Shown here: one piece after another, positions 37,299 to 47,240 of the stretch
Layout: every line of letters begins with the position of its first letter
Numbering within the stretch: position 1 is the first letter of the stretch
Origin: an uncultured Paraprevotella sp.
GTDB taxonomy: Bacteria > Bacteroidota > Bacteroidia > Bacteroidales > Bacteroidaceae
NCBI GenBank assembly: GCA_944320775.1
Contig: CALUIV010000004.1
Location: 62,001-126,000, forward strand
Reading direction: 5' to 3'
DNA: 64,000 nucleotides
Notes under the pieces: generated by a model
What the model was told of the DNA's origin: nothing
The model's input: only the letters and a program-made list of their open reading frames with translations
Database searches by the model: none
Position numbers and translations under genes: made by a program

Positions 37299-38480
37299 TT
37301 AAATATACTTCTTATAAAAAAGTTTTTTATCAGTAAAGTAATGCTTGATCCAAGCCACAGCCAACCATATAGGCAAAGCCAATTCAAACCAATGAAATAT
37401 AACGTGACACGTTCCTGCCTGAAAAGCACGACTCGTTTGATGATACCACTTGTCCTTTATTCCACATAACACTAAGGTCAAAACAAAATAGACACCCGTC
37501 AGTATCCAGTTTTGCCCAATGATACTCCCTAATATTCCAACCAGAAAGCACAAGTAAAATAACCATGGTATCAACAACCCGGCAAAAAACCGTAAACGGT
37601 ACATCATTTTCCGATTTAAATAATGCGCTGTCTCCAATTCAAAAATACGTTCTTGTTTACATTGTTTGCGACCAGGAAATTCGCGCATAAGAAACGTATC
37701 CGGCAACAAACATACGGCCGTATTTTGATGATTGCTCTGATGGTTTACAAGAATCTCTTCACCTCCATAATTTAAATTACAGCATGATGCAAAACCATTG
37801 TTTTGGATAAAGCAACTCTTACGGTAAAACAGGTTACAGAGAGAGGCATGATAAGCCGGATGATCCATACACCAGGACAAGGAATACATTTGCCGATAGA
37901 ACTGGATGAACATTTCCTTTTTGGGAGTTTTATCCAATGCAAAATGGGTATACCCAAACACGATATCCTTATCTGACGTTAAAAAAACAGCCATGGATTT
38001 AAGCCAACAACTGCTACTTGGAACGCAATCAGCCGAACCGATCAATATCCATTCATAATGTGCCGACTTTATCCCCAAAGTCAAAGCTAAATTATGTTTA
38101 CTGACATAACGTGCAGAATCCGGAATAAAAGTATGCCGTAAGTGGTCATACTGTTTTTCGAATTTTTCCAGCAAGGCTAGTGTACCGTCTGTCGAATTTT
38201 GGTCAACAACAATTATTTCAAATCTCTCGTATTCCTGATTCAACAACAAAGGCAGATGATGCGCCAGCTGATCTTCTGCGTTAAAAACTGGAAGAACGAT
38301 AGAAATTCCGACCGTCTTCGCAGTCTCGTTGGAAATAGCCGTCGCCTTATTATCATCAATTTGCCGCTTCTGTTCATGCAACAGACGCAAATAAGATAAA
38401 CTATACCATAAATGTACTGCCCACATAAGAATAAATCCAATGCAGGCAGCTATTTGTTCTGTTTGATTCAGAAAAGTCAT
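37299..38480 (-). CDS. Membrane-bound glycosyltransferase, family 2
   Basis: 393 residues: one helix at 8-28, a GT-A domain (about 57-290) with ISIVLPVFNAEDQL, VVDQNSTDGT and the metal site region GSADCVPSS, then two to three helices in the last 90 residues. The DxD motif is degenerate (SADC). Acceptor unknown; possibly envelope polysaccharide. It lies 3 bp downstream of lysA and is the last gene of the his-lys run. Confidence 0.85.
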   Translation of the reverse strand: MTFLNQTEQIAACIGFILMWAVHLWYSLSYLRLLHEQKRQIDDNKATAISNETAKTVGISIVLPVFNAEDQLAHHLPLLLNQEYERFEIIVVDQNSTDGTLALLEKFEKQYDHLRHTFIPDSARYVSKHNLALTLGIKSAHYEWILIGSADCVPSSSCWLKSMAVFLTSDKDIVFGYTHFALDKTPKKEMFIQFYRQMYSLSWCMDHPAYHASLCNLFYRKSCFIQNNGFASCCNLNYGGEEILVNHQSNHQNTAVCLLPDTFLMREFPGRKQCKQERIFELETAHYLNRKMMYRLRFFAGLLIPWLFYLCFLVGILGSIIGQNWILTGVYFVLTLVLCGIKDKWYHQTSRAFQAGTCHVIFHWFELALPIWLAVAWIKHYFTDKKLFYKKYI

Positions 38481-38483
38481 TTC

Positions 38484-39647
38484 TTATGATGCAAAATCTT
38501 CTGTAACATAACCGACAGGAAGTTCTCTGCAATTATATTTTGAAGCCATAATCTCCCCGTAGGCACCAGCTGAACGTAAAACAATCAAATCACCGCGATG
38601 ACATCTGTTCAACTTATATCCTTTAGCAAAAACATCACTGGATTCACAAATCGGACCGACGACATCATAGACAGCCAATTCTTCATCACTGCTCAGATTC
38701 TCTATCTCGTGATATGCCTGATATAAGGCAGGACGTATCAAATCGGTCATACCAGCATCCAGTATCGCAAATTGTTTGGTCGTAGCCTGCTTAACATATA
38801 AGACACGCGTGATCAGATTACCACACTGTCCGACCACGGCACGTCCCAATTCAAAGTGCAAATGCTGTCCGGGTCTTAAGTTCAGATGCTGGCTATAGGT
38901 GTCAAAGTAATCTTTAAAGTCCGGAATCGGATGATCTACAGGATGCTGATAGTCAATTCCAAGTCCTCCACCGACATTGATGTTTTTCACTTCGATGCCT
39001 TGAGCCTCAAGTTTTTCCTGCAACTGGTTAATCCGGCCGCACAATGTCGAAAAGTCTTCCATTTCGAGGATTTGCGAACCGATATGGAAATGCAGTCCCA
39101 CAAAAGCCACATGCTCCAGTCCGGCCGCGATCTGAATTACCCGCTCCATATCCTCCATGGCAATACCAAACTTATTCTCGGCCAAGCCGGTGGTGATATT
39201 AGCATGCGTATGGGCGCCTACATTAGGATTGATACGGAAAGAAACGCGTGCCGTTTTTCCTTTTGCCGCAGCCAGTTCGTTAATGACTTCCAACTCGGCA
39301 ATACTCTCCACGTTGAAATAGGCAATCTCTGCATCCAGACCGAGATTGATTTCCCAGTCCGACTTACCGACACCGGCATAGACAATCTCATCGGCCGGAA
39401 AACCGGCATCGAGACAAGCCTGAATTTCTCCACCACTGACACAATCTGCACCAAATCCGGCTTCCTTGATTATTTTCAGAATCTTGGGATTCGCATTAGC
39501 CTTCACGGCATAATGCAGATGATAGTGTTCGTGCTTTCCGATTTCCTCCTTAATTGCCGCGAGTGTATTTCTCAACAGTTCGGAATCATAATAATAGAAG
39601 GGGGTTCTTACCCCCTTGAATTTATCTATTGGAAAATTTCCTTTCAT
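38484..39647 (-). CDS. lysA: Diaminopimelate decarboxylase
   Basis: PLP enzyme converting meso-diaminopimelate to lysine. 387 residues. The PLP lysine is in HYAVKANANPKIL; other blocks are FGADCVSGGEI, HIGSQI, NVGGGLGIDYQ, ELGRAVVG and CESSDVFAKG. It sits 6 bp downstream of lysC, so first and last steps of lysine synthesis are co-transcribed. Confidence 0.96.
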   Translation of the reverse strand: MKGNFPIDKFKGVRTPFYYYDSELLRNTLAAIKEEIGKHEHYHLHYAVKANANPKILKIIKEAGFGADCVSGGEIQACLDAGFPADEIVYAGVGKSDWEINLGLDAEIAYFNVESIAELEVINELAAAKGKTARVSFRINPNVGAHTHANITTGLAENKFGIAMEDMERVIQIAAGLEHVAFVGLHFHIGSQILEMEDFSTLCGRINQLQEKLEAQGIEVKNINVGGGLGIDYQHPVDHPIPDFKDYFDTYSQHLNLRPGQHLHFELGRAVVGQCGNLITRVLYVKQATTKQFAILDAGMTDLIRPALYQAYHEIENLSSDEELAVYDVVGPICESSDVFAKGYKLNRCHRGDLIVLRSAGAYGEIMASKYNCRELPVGYVTEDFAS

Positions 39648-39653
39648 ATATTA

Positions 39654-40973
39654 TTATTTATTGAAGAGAGTATCACTAAGGGCCTGCAAAGTGCGTTTCT
39701 TGTCCTCACCTTTCACCAGGAAAGAAATGTTATGATTGCTGCCGCCATAGGAAATCATTCTCACCGGAATATTTTTCAATGCTTCGGTTGCCATAGTCTC
39801 AAAACCTACATTATTCCAGTCCAAATCACCGACAACACAGATAATACACATATCCTCATCAACAGTAACCGTTCCATATTTCATCAAATCAGCAATAATA
39901 TCTTTCAAATAAGACTTGTTGTCGATTGTAACCGAAACGCCCACCTCCGATGTACAAACCATATCAATGCTTGTCTTATAGCTTTCGAAAATCTCAAATA
40001 CTTTGCGCAAGAACCCATGAGCCAACAGCATACGACTGGACTGAATCTGGATAGACACAATGTTATCCTTGGCAGCTACAGCTTTGATCACACCCTTCTG
40101 AATCTTATTATTGATAATTGTACCCGGAGCAGTCGGATCCATTGTATTCAGGAGACGAACCGGAACACCTGCAAATTTAGCCGGTTGAATACAAGTAGGA
40201 TGCAAGATTTTTGCTCCAAAATAAGCCAGTTCTGCAGCTTCCTCAAAATGCAGCTGGCGTACAGGTTCCGTGTGCTCTACAATACGTGGATCATTATTAT
40301 GCATGCCGTCAATATCCGTCCATATTTGTATTTCCTCAGAATCAAGTACAGCTCCGATAAGACATGCCGTATAGTCAGAACCTCCACGCAACAGATTATC
40401 AACCTCGCCATACGCATTACGACAAATGAATCCCTGTGTGATATAGATTTCATATCCCGGATTCTGTTCCATGATTGCTCTGGTCTTCTCCTTGATATAG
40501 TTTACATCAGGTTCAGCATTCTTATCCGTACGCATAAAATCCAATGCAGGCAGAAGAACCGTCTTCACACCACATTCTAACAGGTAATTCGTCACCATGT
40601 TAGTACTGATGATTTCACCTTGTGCCAAAATGATTTTCTCTTCGAAGGAAGTAAACATCACTTTGGTAAACGTACGCAAATAGTCGAACTCCTCTTTCAA
40701 AAAGCTCAAAGTCTTATTCTTATATTCCTCAGTTGCATAAAGTTCCTCAACATGATCCAGATACTTCTGCTCCAACCGGTTAATAATATTGTTGGCTCCT
40801 TCCGGATTCTTTTTGTATAAATAATCAGAAATCTCTACCAATGTGTTGGTTGTTCCGGACATGGCAGAAAGGACAACGATTTTAGCTTCACCGTCACTTG
40901 TAATCAATTTACAAACATCCTTCATTCTTTGAGCAGAACCGACAGATGTTCCTCCAAATTTCAAAACTTTCAT
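39654..40973 (-). CDS. lysC: Aspartate kinase (monofunctional)
   Basis: 439 residues. MKVLKFGGTSVGSA opens the kinase domain; RGGSDYTACLIGAVL and WTDIDGMHNNDPRIV are substrate and nucleotide sites. Two ACT domains fill the last 140 residues (KDNIVSIQIQSSRMLLAHGF and DLDWNNVGFETMATEALKNI), so feedback control by lysine is likely. No fused homoserine dehydrogenase. The gene is followed by lysA. Confidence 0.95.
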   Translation of the reverse strand: MKVLKFGGTSVGSAQRMKDVCKLITSDGEAKIVVLSAMSGTTNTLVEISDYLYKKNPEGANNIINRLEQKYLDHVEELYATEEYKNKTLSFLKEEFDYLRTFTKVMFTSFEEKIILAQGEIISTNMVTNYLLECGVKTVLLPALDFMRTDKNAEPDVNYIKEKTRAIMEQNPGYEIYITQGFICRNAYGEVDNLLRGGSDYTACLIGAVLDSEEIQIWTDIDGMHNNDPRIVEHTEPVRQLHFEEAAELAYFGAKILHPTCIQPAKFAGVPVRLLNTMDPTAPGTIINNKIQKGVIKAVAAKDNIVSIQIQSSRMLLAHGFLRKVFEIFESYKTSIDMVCTSEVGVSVTIDNKSYLKDIIADLMKYGTVTVDEDMCIICVVGDLDWNNVGFETMATEALKNIPVRMISYGGSNHNISFLVKGEDKKRTLQALSDTLFNK

Positions 40974-40994
40974 ACTAATTACTTATTTTATATT

Positions 40995-41675
40995 TTACTT
41001 TATTCTATAATTATCTGTACATTCGTCAATCGTTCCGTCGTGGCAACAATATACAATTCCCGGGAAATCCTGTATCAAGGCTTCATTGTGGGTACTTAAA
41101 ATTACCGCCGTACCATTTTTACAGACTGAATGAAGAATCGCAACTGTCCGTTTACCCGTTTCAACATCCAAATTGGCTGTAGCTTCATCTGCAATAATCA
41201 GTTTCGGATGATTCAATAAAGCCCGGGCAATACAAATTCTCTGCTGCTCACCTCCCGACAACTGATAAGGCATTTTATCTTGTTTCTCCGTCATTTCCAC
41301 CAACGAAAGTACCTCTTTGATTCTTTGCTCCCGTTCCTTTTTTTTCTTCCAGCCGGTAGCTTTGAGTACAAAATCCAAATTGGCTTTGACAGTCCTGTCC
41401 GTCAACAGTTGAAAATCTTGGAAAACAATCCCCAATTGTCTTCTCAATTCCGGAATCTGCTTTCGTTTGATTCCATTCATTTTGAATCCGACAACTTCCG
41501 CTTTACCCTTTTTAATATCAATCTCAGCATAAAGTGTCTTGAGTAACGATGTTTTTCCGCTACCCACTTTACCGATTATATAAATGAACTCACCCTCACT
41601 GGCTTGAAAATTAATTTCATTCAGTATGATATGTTCATTCTGGCATACATCTACTTTTTCGTAATTGACGAGCAT
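40995..41675 (-). CDS. ftsE: FtsE-type ABC ATPase
   Basis: 226 residues with Walker A GKVGSGKTSL, signature LSGGEQQRICIARAL, Walker B LIIADEATANLD and an H-loop LSTHNEA. The order of residues around LGIVFQDFQLL is that of FtsE, the division ATPase that works with FtsX to activate wall hydrolases. Oddly, no ftsX is next to it; it lies between hisIE and lysC. The Walker A loop has Lys-Val instead of the usual Pro-Ser/Asn-Gly-Ala pattern. Confidence 0.85.
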   Translation of the reverse strand: MLVNYEKVDVCQNEHIILNEINFQASEGEFIYIIGKVGSGKTSLLKTLYAEIDIKKGKAEVVGFKMNGIKRKQIPELRRQLGIVFQDFQLLTDRTVKANLDFVLKATGWKKKKEREQRIKEVLSLVEMTEKQDKMPYQLSGGEQQRICIARALLNHPKLIIADEATANLDVETGKRTVAILHSVCKNGTAVILSTHNEALIQDFPGIVYCCHDGTIDECTDNYRIK

Positions 41676-41706
41676 ATTTCTACGCTAAAATCCGTTATGT
41701 AGTTGA

Positions 41707-42321
41707 TTAATGCTTTTTCCATCCGGGTTTATGACGTTTCTGCAGTTCTTCAGCCAATTGTTCTATACGCAATCCTTTCGACGTCAGCAGAACAATCAAA
41801 TGATAAAACAAATCAGATCCTTCATAAATCAATCGTTCATTGGTTCCGTTAACAGCCTCAATGACAGCTTCAAGCGCTTCTTCTCCAACTTTTTGTGCCA
41901 TCCGGTTGATACCATCCTTAAATAAGCTGGTCGTATAGGAACCTTCCGGCATTTCCTGATAACGGGTTTCAATAAAATCCTGCAATTCACTCAGGAAGCA
42001 CAATGGATTCGTCTCATTCTTTTCACCCCAGCAGGTATCCGTTCCTTTATGACATACAGGACCTACCGGGTTTACTTTAATCAACAGTGTATCGTCATCA
42101 CAATCATTCTTAATTGAAACAACATTCAGAAAATTTCCGCTTTCCTCTCCTTTTGTCCACAGTCTTTTCTTAGTCCGACTATAAAAAGTCACTTTGCCCG
42201 TTTCCAACGTTTTGTCGAAAGCCTCCTGATTCATATAACCGAGCATCAGGACATTCTTCGTGTTGTTATCTTGAATGACAGCAGGCACGAGCCCACCCAT
42301 TTTCTCAAAATCTATTTTCAT
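41707..42321 (-). CDS. hisIE: Bifunctional phosphoribosyl-AMP cyclohydrolase / phosphoribosyl-ATP pyrophosphohydrolase
   Basis: 204 residues. The HisI half (1-110) has the zinc site region CDDDTLLIKVNPVGPVCHKG and CFLSELQDF; the HisE half (about 112-204) has KDGINRMAQKVGEEALEAVI. It performs steps 2 and 3 of histidine synthesis. It is 32 bp downstream of hisF. Confidence 0.96.
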   Translation of the reverse strand: MKIDFEKMGGLVPAVIQDNNTKNVLMLGYMNQEAFDKTLETGKVTFYSRTKKRLWTKGEESGNFLNVVSIKNDCDDDTLLIKVNPVGPVCHKGTDTCWGEKNETNPLCFLSELQDFIETRYQEMPEGSYTTSLFKDGINRMAQKVGEEALEAVIEAVNGTNERLIYEGSDLFYHLIVLLTSKGLRIEQLAEELQKRHKPGWKKH

Positions 42322-42352
42322 GAAATCTTATACTAATTATTTGTTTTTTCAA

Positions 42353-43111
42353 TTATATTCTGACCTGAATGCCTTCTGCCTTCAAATAAGCCTTCAGTTC
42401 TGGAATTGCAATCTCACCGAAGTGAAAAACACTGGCTGCCAATGCTGCATCGCTCTTGCCATAAAGGAACGTATCCCGAAAATGCTGCATGCTACCGGCT
42501 CCTCCTGAAGCTATAACCGGAATGGTCAGCTCCTCAGACAATCTGGCCAATGCCTCATTGGCATATCCATTCTTCACTCCATCATGATTCATCGATGTGA
42601 AAAGAATCTCTCCGGCACCACGCGAGCATACTTCTCTGGCCCAGTCAAAAAGATTTCGTTCCGTAGGAATTCTCCCGCCATTCAAATAACAGAACCATCC
42701 CTCGGAAGTTTCCTTGGCATCAATAGCCACCACACAAACCTGCGATCCAAAATGCTTTGCAATCTCATCGATCAGTTCCGGTCGTCTCAAAGCAGCCGAA
42801 TTAATACTAACCTTATCCGCTCCGGCATGCAACAAACGGTCCACATCGGCAAGTTCATTGATTCCACCACCGACCGTAAAAGGTATAGAAATCTCTGCTG
42901 CAACGCGTTGCACCAATTCCGTAAACGTTTTCCGACCTTCGTGACTCGCTGTGATATCGAGATATACCAACTCATCGGCTCCTTGCATACTGTATGCTTT
43001 ACCCAATTCTACAGGATCGCCGGCATGACGGAGATTCACAAAATTGGTTCCTTTCACTGTTTGTCCGTCTTTAATATCGAGACAAGGTATTATACGTTTT
43101 GCCAATGCCAT
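42353..43111 (-). CDS. hisF: Imidazole glycerol phosphate synthase, cyclase subunit
   Basis: 252-residue (beta/alpha)8 barrel. Catalytic Asp11 is in [16 protein letters not shown] and Asp130-equivalent in [12 protein letters not shown]; phosphate sites are in FTVGGGI and [10 protein letters not shown]. It pairs with HisH, two genes upstream. Confidence 0.97.
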   Translation of the reverse strand: MALAKRIIPCLDIKDGQTVKGTNFVNLRHAGDPVELGKAYSMQGADELVYLDITASHEGRKTFTELVQRVAAEISIPFTVGGGINELADVDRLLHAGADKVSINSAALRRPELIDEIAKHFGSQVCVVAIDAKETSEGWFCYLNGGRIPTERNLFDWAREVCSRGAGEILFTSMNHDGVKNGYANEALARLSEELTIPVIASGGAGSMQHFRDTFLYGKSDAALAASVFHFGEIAIPELKAYLKAEGIQVRI

Positions 43112-43114
43112 ACA

Positions 43115-43846
43115 CTATATCTGATTTTCAGCCCATCTGGCTAATTCATTCAACTTAATCCGTCCTTCATAAATTGCCTTTCCGAACACAACTGCCGGAA
43201 TATGGGCATCATTTAATGTCTGAATATCTGCCAGGCACCCCACTCCTCCGCTCGCTATCAGTTTACATTCCGGAAAAGTTTCCATAACTTCCTGATACAA
43301 AGCAACAGAAGTTCCTTGCAACATACCATCCTTACTGATATCCGTACAGAGCACCTGCTGTACTCCCTGCTCCAGAAAATTCTTCAGAAAAGGAATAAGC
43401 TCCTGTGCACTTTCTTCCTTCCATCCGTTGATGGCTATTTTCCGATCCCGGACATCAGCCCCCAAAATGACACGTTCAGCGCCATATTGCTGTAACCAAC
43501 TAAGAAACAAATCCGGACTCGTTACTGCCACACTGCCAATCGTCACCATACCGGCACCACTTTCGATCGCAATGCGAACATCCTCATCAGTTTTGATACC
43601 ACCACCAAAATCGATAACCAGACCCGTAGCGGAAGCAATCTGTTCCAACACGCGATAGTTAACGATATGTTTCGACTTGGCTCCATCCAGATCTACTATA
43701 TGCAAACGTCTGAATCCATATTCCTCAAACTCACGGGCAACAGCCAGTGGATCCTCGTTATACACTTTCTGTGTGGCATAGTCTCCTTTAGTCAGTCGGA
43801 CACATTTTCCACCAATAATATCTATTGCAGGTATTAATTCGATCAT
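43115..43846 (-). CDS. hisA: ProFAR isomerase
   Basis: 243-residue barrel with catalytic Asp8 in IPAIDIIGGKCVRL and Asp in CTDISKDGML; phosphate sites VIDFGGGIK and LIASGGVG. It converts ProFAR to PRFAR, the substrate of HisF-HisH. Only 3 bp separate it from hisF. Confidence 0.97.
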   Translation of the reverse strand: MIELIPAIDIIGGKCVRLTKGDYATQKVYNEDPLAVAREFEEYGFRRLHIVDLDGAKSKHIVNYRVLEQIASATGLVIDFGGGIKTDEDVRIAIESGAGMVTIGSVAVTSPDLFLSWLQQYGAERVILGADVRDRKIAINGWKEESAQELIPFLKNFLEQGVQQVLCTDISKDGMLQGTSVALYQEVMETFPECKLIASGGVGCLADIQTLNDAHIPAVVFGKAIYEGRIKLNELARWAENQI

Positions 43847-43858
43847 AGTTTACAGAAA

Positions 43859-44449
43859 TTACAGATCCAAAAAATTCTGAAGTATTCGCTCTCCTACGCT
43901 ACCGCTCTTTTCCGGATGAAACTGCGTCGCGTAGAAATTACCTTGATGCAAGGCGGCACTAAACGGTACAATATAATCGGTCGTAGCACATGTCACAGAA
44001 GACAGAGGTACATAATAACTATGCACAAAATAGACAAATTCGTCTGTACCAAATCCTTTAAACAAATCGCCTTCAGTATGAGACAAAGTATTCCATCCCA
44101 TATGAGGAACCTTATCTTCATGCCGTGAAGGACGGAACTTCAACACATCGACATCGAATATCCCCAGACAATCTACATCACCCTCTTCCGAATGCCGACA
44201 CATCAGTTGCTGTCCGATACAAATACCTAGAACCGGCTGTTTTAGCTGACGGATCAATTCATCCAAATGACGTTCCCGAAGATAAGCCATCGTACTCTTT
44301 GCTTCTCCCTGACCGGGAAAGAGGATTTTATCCGCACGCAACAACATTTCCGGATCATCCGTAACGGTAGGCGTCACCCCCAATCGCTTCATCGCATGAA
44401 CGACTGAATATATATTTCCTGCATTGTATTTTACTATAGCAACTTCCAT
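43859..44449 (-). CDS. hisH: Imidazole glycerol phosphate synthase, glutaminase subunit
   Basis: 196 residues from the ATG at 44449 (MEVAIVKYNAGNIYSV); the ten extra upstream codons have no family match. Class I amidotransferase triad: Cys in VLGICIGQQLMC and His-Glu in TQFHPEKSG. It heads the minus-strand his-ftsE-lys run; hisG, D, C and B are elsewhere. No leader peptide or attenuator is seen. Confidence 0.96.
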   Translation of the reverse strand: MEVAIVKYNAGNIYSVVHAMKRLGVTPTVTDDPEMLLRADKILFPGQGEAKSTMAYLRERHLDELIRQLKQPVLGICIGQQLMCRHSEEGDVDCLGIFDVDVLKFRPSRHEDKVPHMGWNTLSHTEGDLFKGFGTDEFVYFVHSYYVPLSSVTCATTDYIVPFSAALHQGNFYATQFHPEKSGSVGERILQNFLDL

Positions 44450-44476
44450 TCCATTGTTTTTTAATGCCGTTTGGCG

Positions 44477-44484
44477 CAAAGATA
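44477..44484 (-). promoter_or_regulatory. -7 box of the hisH-led operon
   Basis: TATCTTTG on the minus strand, 27 bp before the hisH ATG, fits TAnnTTTG. A -33 element at the right distance is not clear. Confidence 0.5.
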
Positions 44485-44582
44485 CGAAAAAAAAGTATCA
44501 GATTTTATCGTTTTGCAAAAAAAGTATGAGTTTTGTCATCAGCATTACAACAAACCTGCTCCTTATATAATAATAATAAAAG

Positions 44583-44625
44583 AAATAGAACTACCATTTT
44601 TCTATCAAAAACAGTAGTTCTATTT
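44583..44625 (-). terminator. Hairpin downstream of the double ABC ATPase gene
   Basis: Perfect 12-bp stem AAATAGAACTAC/GTAGTTCTATTT with a 19-nt loop, 20 bp beyond the stop at 44646. Confidence 0.65.
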
Positions 44626-44645
44626 GCAAAATGTCAATCTTGCAT

Positions 44646-46175
44646 CTATTTTATTTTATGCAATACCAGATGTTTTTGGATAATTTCGGGCAGATCCTCC
44701 GGATAATGGCTAACCATCACCAGCGTTTTATGTGGTCGCCGACAGAAGACCGTTATAATATCCTTCACCAATTTCCGGTTGGTACAATCCAAACCATGCA
44801 AAGGTTCGTCTAAAATCAACAAATCCGGATCCTTGACAAAAGCACGAGCCAAAAGGCATAACCGCTGTTCGCCACTCGACAGTTTCAAGAAAGTCCGGTC
44901 AGCCAGATGACGGATACCAAAAATATCCATCCACATTTCACACGTGACTCTCTGTTCCGGTTTCGGCTTTACATATAATCCCACAGAATCATTCAACCCG
45001 CTGGCAACAATATCAATAGCGGGCAAATCCTTCAAATATGCACGATGCATTTCCGGGCTCACGTAACCGATATGTTTTTTGATTTCCCAGATACTTTCTC
45101 CCGTACCTCTTTTCTTTCCAAACAAGGCTATATCACAAGCATAGGCCTGCGGATTATCCGCACAAACCAAACTGAGTAAAGTTGACTTTCCCGAACCGTT
45201 TTCTCCTTCCAAAGCCCATTTCTCTCCTTTTTTTACAGTCCAGTTTAAATCTTTAAGAATTGCTCTCTGACCGTAACGGATACTCACTTGATTGAAAACT
45301 AACACCGGATCGCCATCTTTTTGTTTCTCCTCTCCTGAACAATCGGGTAAGTTCCCGATAATAGTCTGAAGCTTTTCAGAGAGGTTTTCTACATTCCGGT
45401 CCTTCCATTCGGCCCGGTAATTGCTCCGGCTAATCTTGGGAAAGACAGTCAGATCTTCTACCGGAACAACATGTGTAATAAAATCGGGAATATCATCTGT
45501 TCTGGAAAGCACCAATATAATCTGAAGACCGATATCCCGAATCAACAGTTTCAGAAGTTCTTTCAACTGTTCCCGTGTAGTACTGTCCAAACCGATAAAA
45601 GGATTATCCAAAATCAATACACGCGGGTCAGCAAACAAAGTTCTGGTCAATTGAAATTTCCGCAATTCACCACTCGACAAAAAGATAATTTTTTTATCTA
45701 ATAGCGTATCCAGATGAAACAAGGTATACAACTTCTCTTTCAGCTGTATCTTCTGCTCATTCGCCCTCCGGACTTCATCTTCATTCATCCCGAATCCAGC
45801 ACTTTTCAAAGATGCCTGAAATGCCTGCTCCAATAACTCCTGAACCGTAGGCATGGAATCATCCACATCATGCTGATTCCAGCGCTGCTGATAATAATAA
45901 GTACTGTCATTGTCGCCATAGGAGTCACGGAAAGACATAAACTTAACATGATCACTCACCAATTTATATGGCGAGGATCCAAAATCATATTTCACTTCAT
46001 TCATCAATAAAGGCAATCTGCCGACTATAATATCTGTCAGTCGGGACTTGCCGCTGCCGTTCGGACCTACAATCGCGATTTGCTCTCCCTCATCAATCAG
46101 AAGGTCAACCGGTTGATTCATCCGATATAAAGGATGTCGCGTTATTCCGTTTTTTATCTCAATAGTATGCCGCAT
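44646..46175 (-). CDS. Double ABC ATPase, ModF-like
   Basis: 509 residues with two nucleotide-binding domains in one chain and no membrane part. Walker A motifs GPNGSGKSRL and GENGSGKSTLL; signatures LSSGELRKFQLTRTL and LSSGEQRLCLLARAF; Walker B LILDNPFIGLDS and LILDEPLHGLDC. The arrangement resembles ModF/PhrA-type proteins of unclear role, formerly linked to molybdate. It is 12 bp downstream of ruvC and ends in a terminator, so it is the last gene of the DUF4286-ruvC unit. Confidence 0.82.
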   Translation of the reverse strand: MRHTIEIKNGITRHPLYRMNQPVDLLIDEGEQIAIVGPNGSGKSRLTDIIVGRLPLLMNEVKYDFGSSPYKLVSDHVKFMSFRDSYGDNDSTYYYQQRWNQHDVDDSMPTVQELLEQAFQASLKSAGFGMNEDEVRRANEQKIQLKEKLYTLFHLDTLLDKKIIFLSSGELRKFQLTRTLFADPRVLILDNPFIGLDSTTREQLKELLKLLIRDIGLQIILVLSRTDDIPDFITHVVPVEDLTVFPKISRSNYRAEWKDRNVENLSEKLQTIIGNLPDCSGEEKQKDGDPVLVFNQVSIRYGQRAILKDLNWTVKKGEKWALEGENGSGKSTLLSLVCADNPQAYACDIALFGKKRGTGESIWEIKKHIGYVSPEMHRAYLKDLPAIDIVASGLNDSVGLYVKPKPEQRVTCEMWMDIFGIRHLADRTFLKLSSGEQRLCLLARAFVKDPDLLILDEPLHGLDCTNRKLVKDIITVFCRRPHKTLVMVSHYPEDLPEIIQKHLVLHKIK

Positions 46176-46187
46176 GATAGCTAAAAT

Positions 46188-46760
46188 TTATTTTTTGACC
46201 TTATCCGGATTTTTATTGATAAAATCTTTCCAACTGCTGTATGCCTTAGATATATTCGGCTTACCTTTCTGTAAATAATGACAATAAGCTGCTGCCAGTC
46301 CGTCCGTTGCATCCAGAAAAGGCAACATGGAACTCTCGGGAATCTTCAACATACGTTTCAACATATCCGCCACTTGCTCCTTGCTGGCCTGTCCATTACC
46401 CGTTATTGCCATCTTTATCTTCAAAGGAGCATATTCCGTGATGGGGATATCCCGATGAATAGCCGCAGCAATTGCCACCCCCTGAGCACGCCCTAGTTTC
46501 AGCATACTCTGTACGTTCTTTCCGAAAAATGGAGCCTCTATGGCCAGTTCATCCGGATGATAAGCATCGATAATCCCTATCAAACGCTCAAAAATACGAC
46601 CTAACTTCAAATATGGATCAGTGTATTTCCGCAAATCGATAACCCCCATAGTCACCATCGTTGCCCGATTCCCTGCAACACTCAGAATACCGTAACCCAT
46701 AATTGTTGTACCAGGGTCGATACCCAAGATTATTGTTTCCGGTTTTGAAATGGATATCAT
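46188..46760 (-). CDS. ruvC: Holliday junction endonuclease RuvC
   Basis: 190 residues. Acidic metal site: Asp14 in [13 protein letters not shown], Glu in [13 protein letters not shown], and two Asp in [17 protein letters not shown]. The last motif has Thr-Asp where many relatives have Ala-Asp, common in this phylum. It resolves recombination junctions with RuvAB. Its start overlaps the stop of the DUF4286 gene. Confidence 0.95.
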   Translation of the reverse strand: MISISKPETIILGIDPGTTIMGYGILSVAGNRATMVTMGVIDLRKYTDPYLKLGRIFERLIGIIDAYHPDELAIEAPFFGKNVQSMLKLGRAQGVAIAAAIHRDIPITEYAPLKIKMAITGNGQASKEQVADMLKRMLKIPESSMLPFLDATDGLAAAYCHYLQKGKPNISKAYSSWKDFINKNPDKVKK

Positions 46761-47068
46761 GCCTCGTCTATCACCTCCATCAAAGTAGTAAAGGCAACTA
46801 CTTTCTGATCAAAGATCTTCAACATCTCTTCATGAAGCGCTACACCGTACTGCTTATACCATTTATGAAGTGCGGCCGAATCTTCCACTTCGAACTGCAA
46901 TGAAAAACATTCCGAATCTTCATCATGATGCGAAAGTATCTTACATAATCGGGCGTTATGCAGAATAGCTCCCTCCAAAGCCCGTGGAATATATGCCTGA
47001 TGAATCCAAATGACAAAATTCCGGGCATCGTTAAAATCTACCTGAAAGGTTATATTATAAACTAACAT
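46757..47068 (-). CDS. DUF4286 family protein
   Basis: 103 residues starting [14 protein letters not shown], with a ferredoxin-like alternation of strands and helices ([35 protein letters not shown]). DUF4286 proteins are small and uncharacterised and often precede ruvC in Bacteroidetes. The ATGA overlap couples it to ruvC. A TAACTTTG box on the minus strand (47105-47098) is 30 bp upstream of the ATG. Confidence 0.85.
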   Translation of the reverse strand: MLVYNITFQVDFNDARNFVIWIHQAYIPRALEGAILHNARLCKILSHHDEDSECFSLQFEVEDSAALHKWYKQYGVALHEEMLKIFDQKVVAFTTLMEVIDEA

Positions 47069-47240
47069 AAAACTACTTTTTAAAAATTCCGTGAGGGCAA
47101 AGTTACAATAAAAAAAAGAAAAACCGGATCAAGCTATTGTTTCTCCATGCTAATTAATGCTTTTTTATGTGGATTCAGCCTGATTTACAGATTAAAATAC
47201 TAACTTTGCAGACAAATATCAACCATAAAATGCAGAAGCA

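Noticed and set aside
38886-40580. 564-codon open frame on the plus strand
   Set aside because: It lies wholly antisense to lysA and lysC, both certain genes, and its protein has no recognisable domain.
44450-44645. Possible histidine attenuator upstream of hisH
   Set aside because: No His-rich leader peptide is present; the only hairpin (44583-44625) fits as terminator of the gene on its other side.
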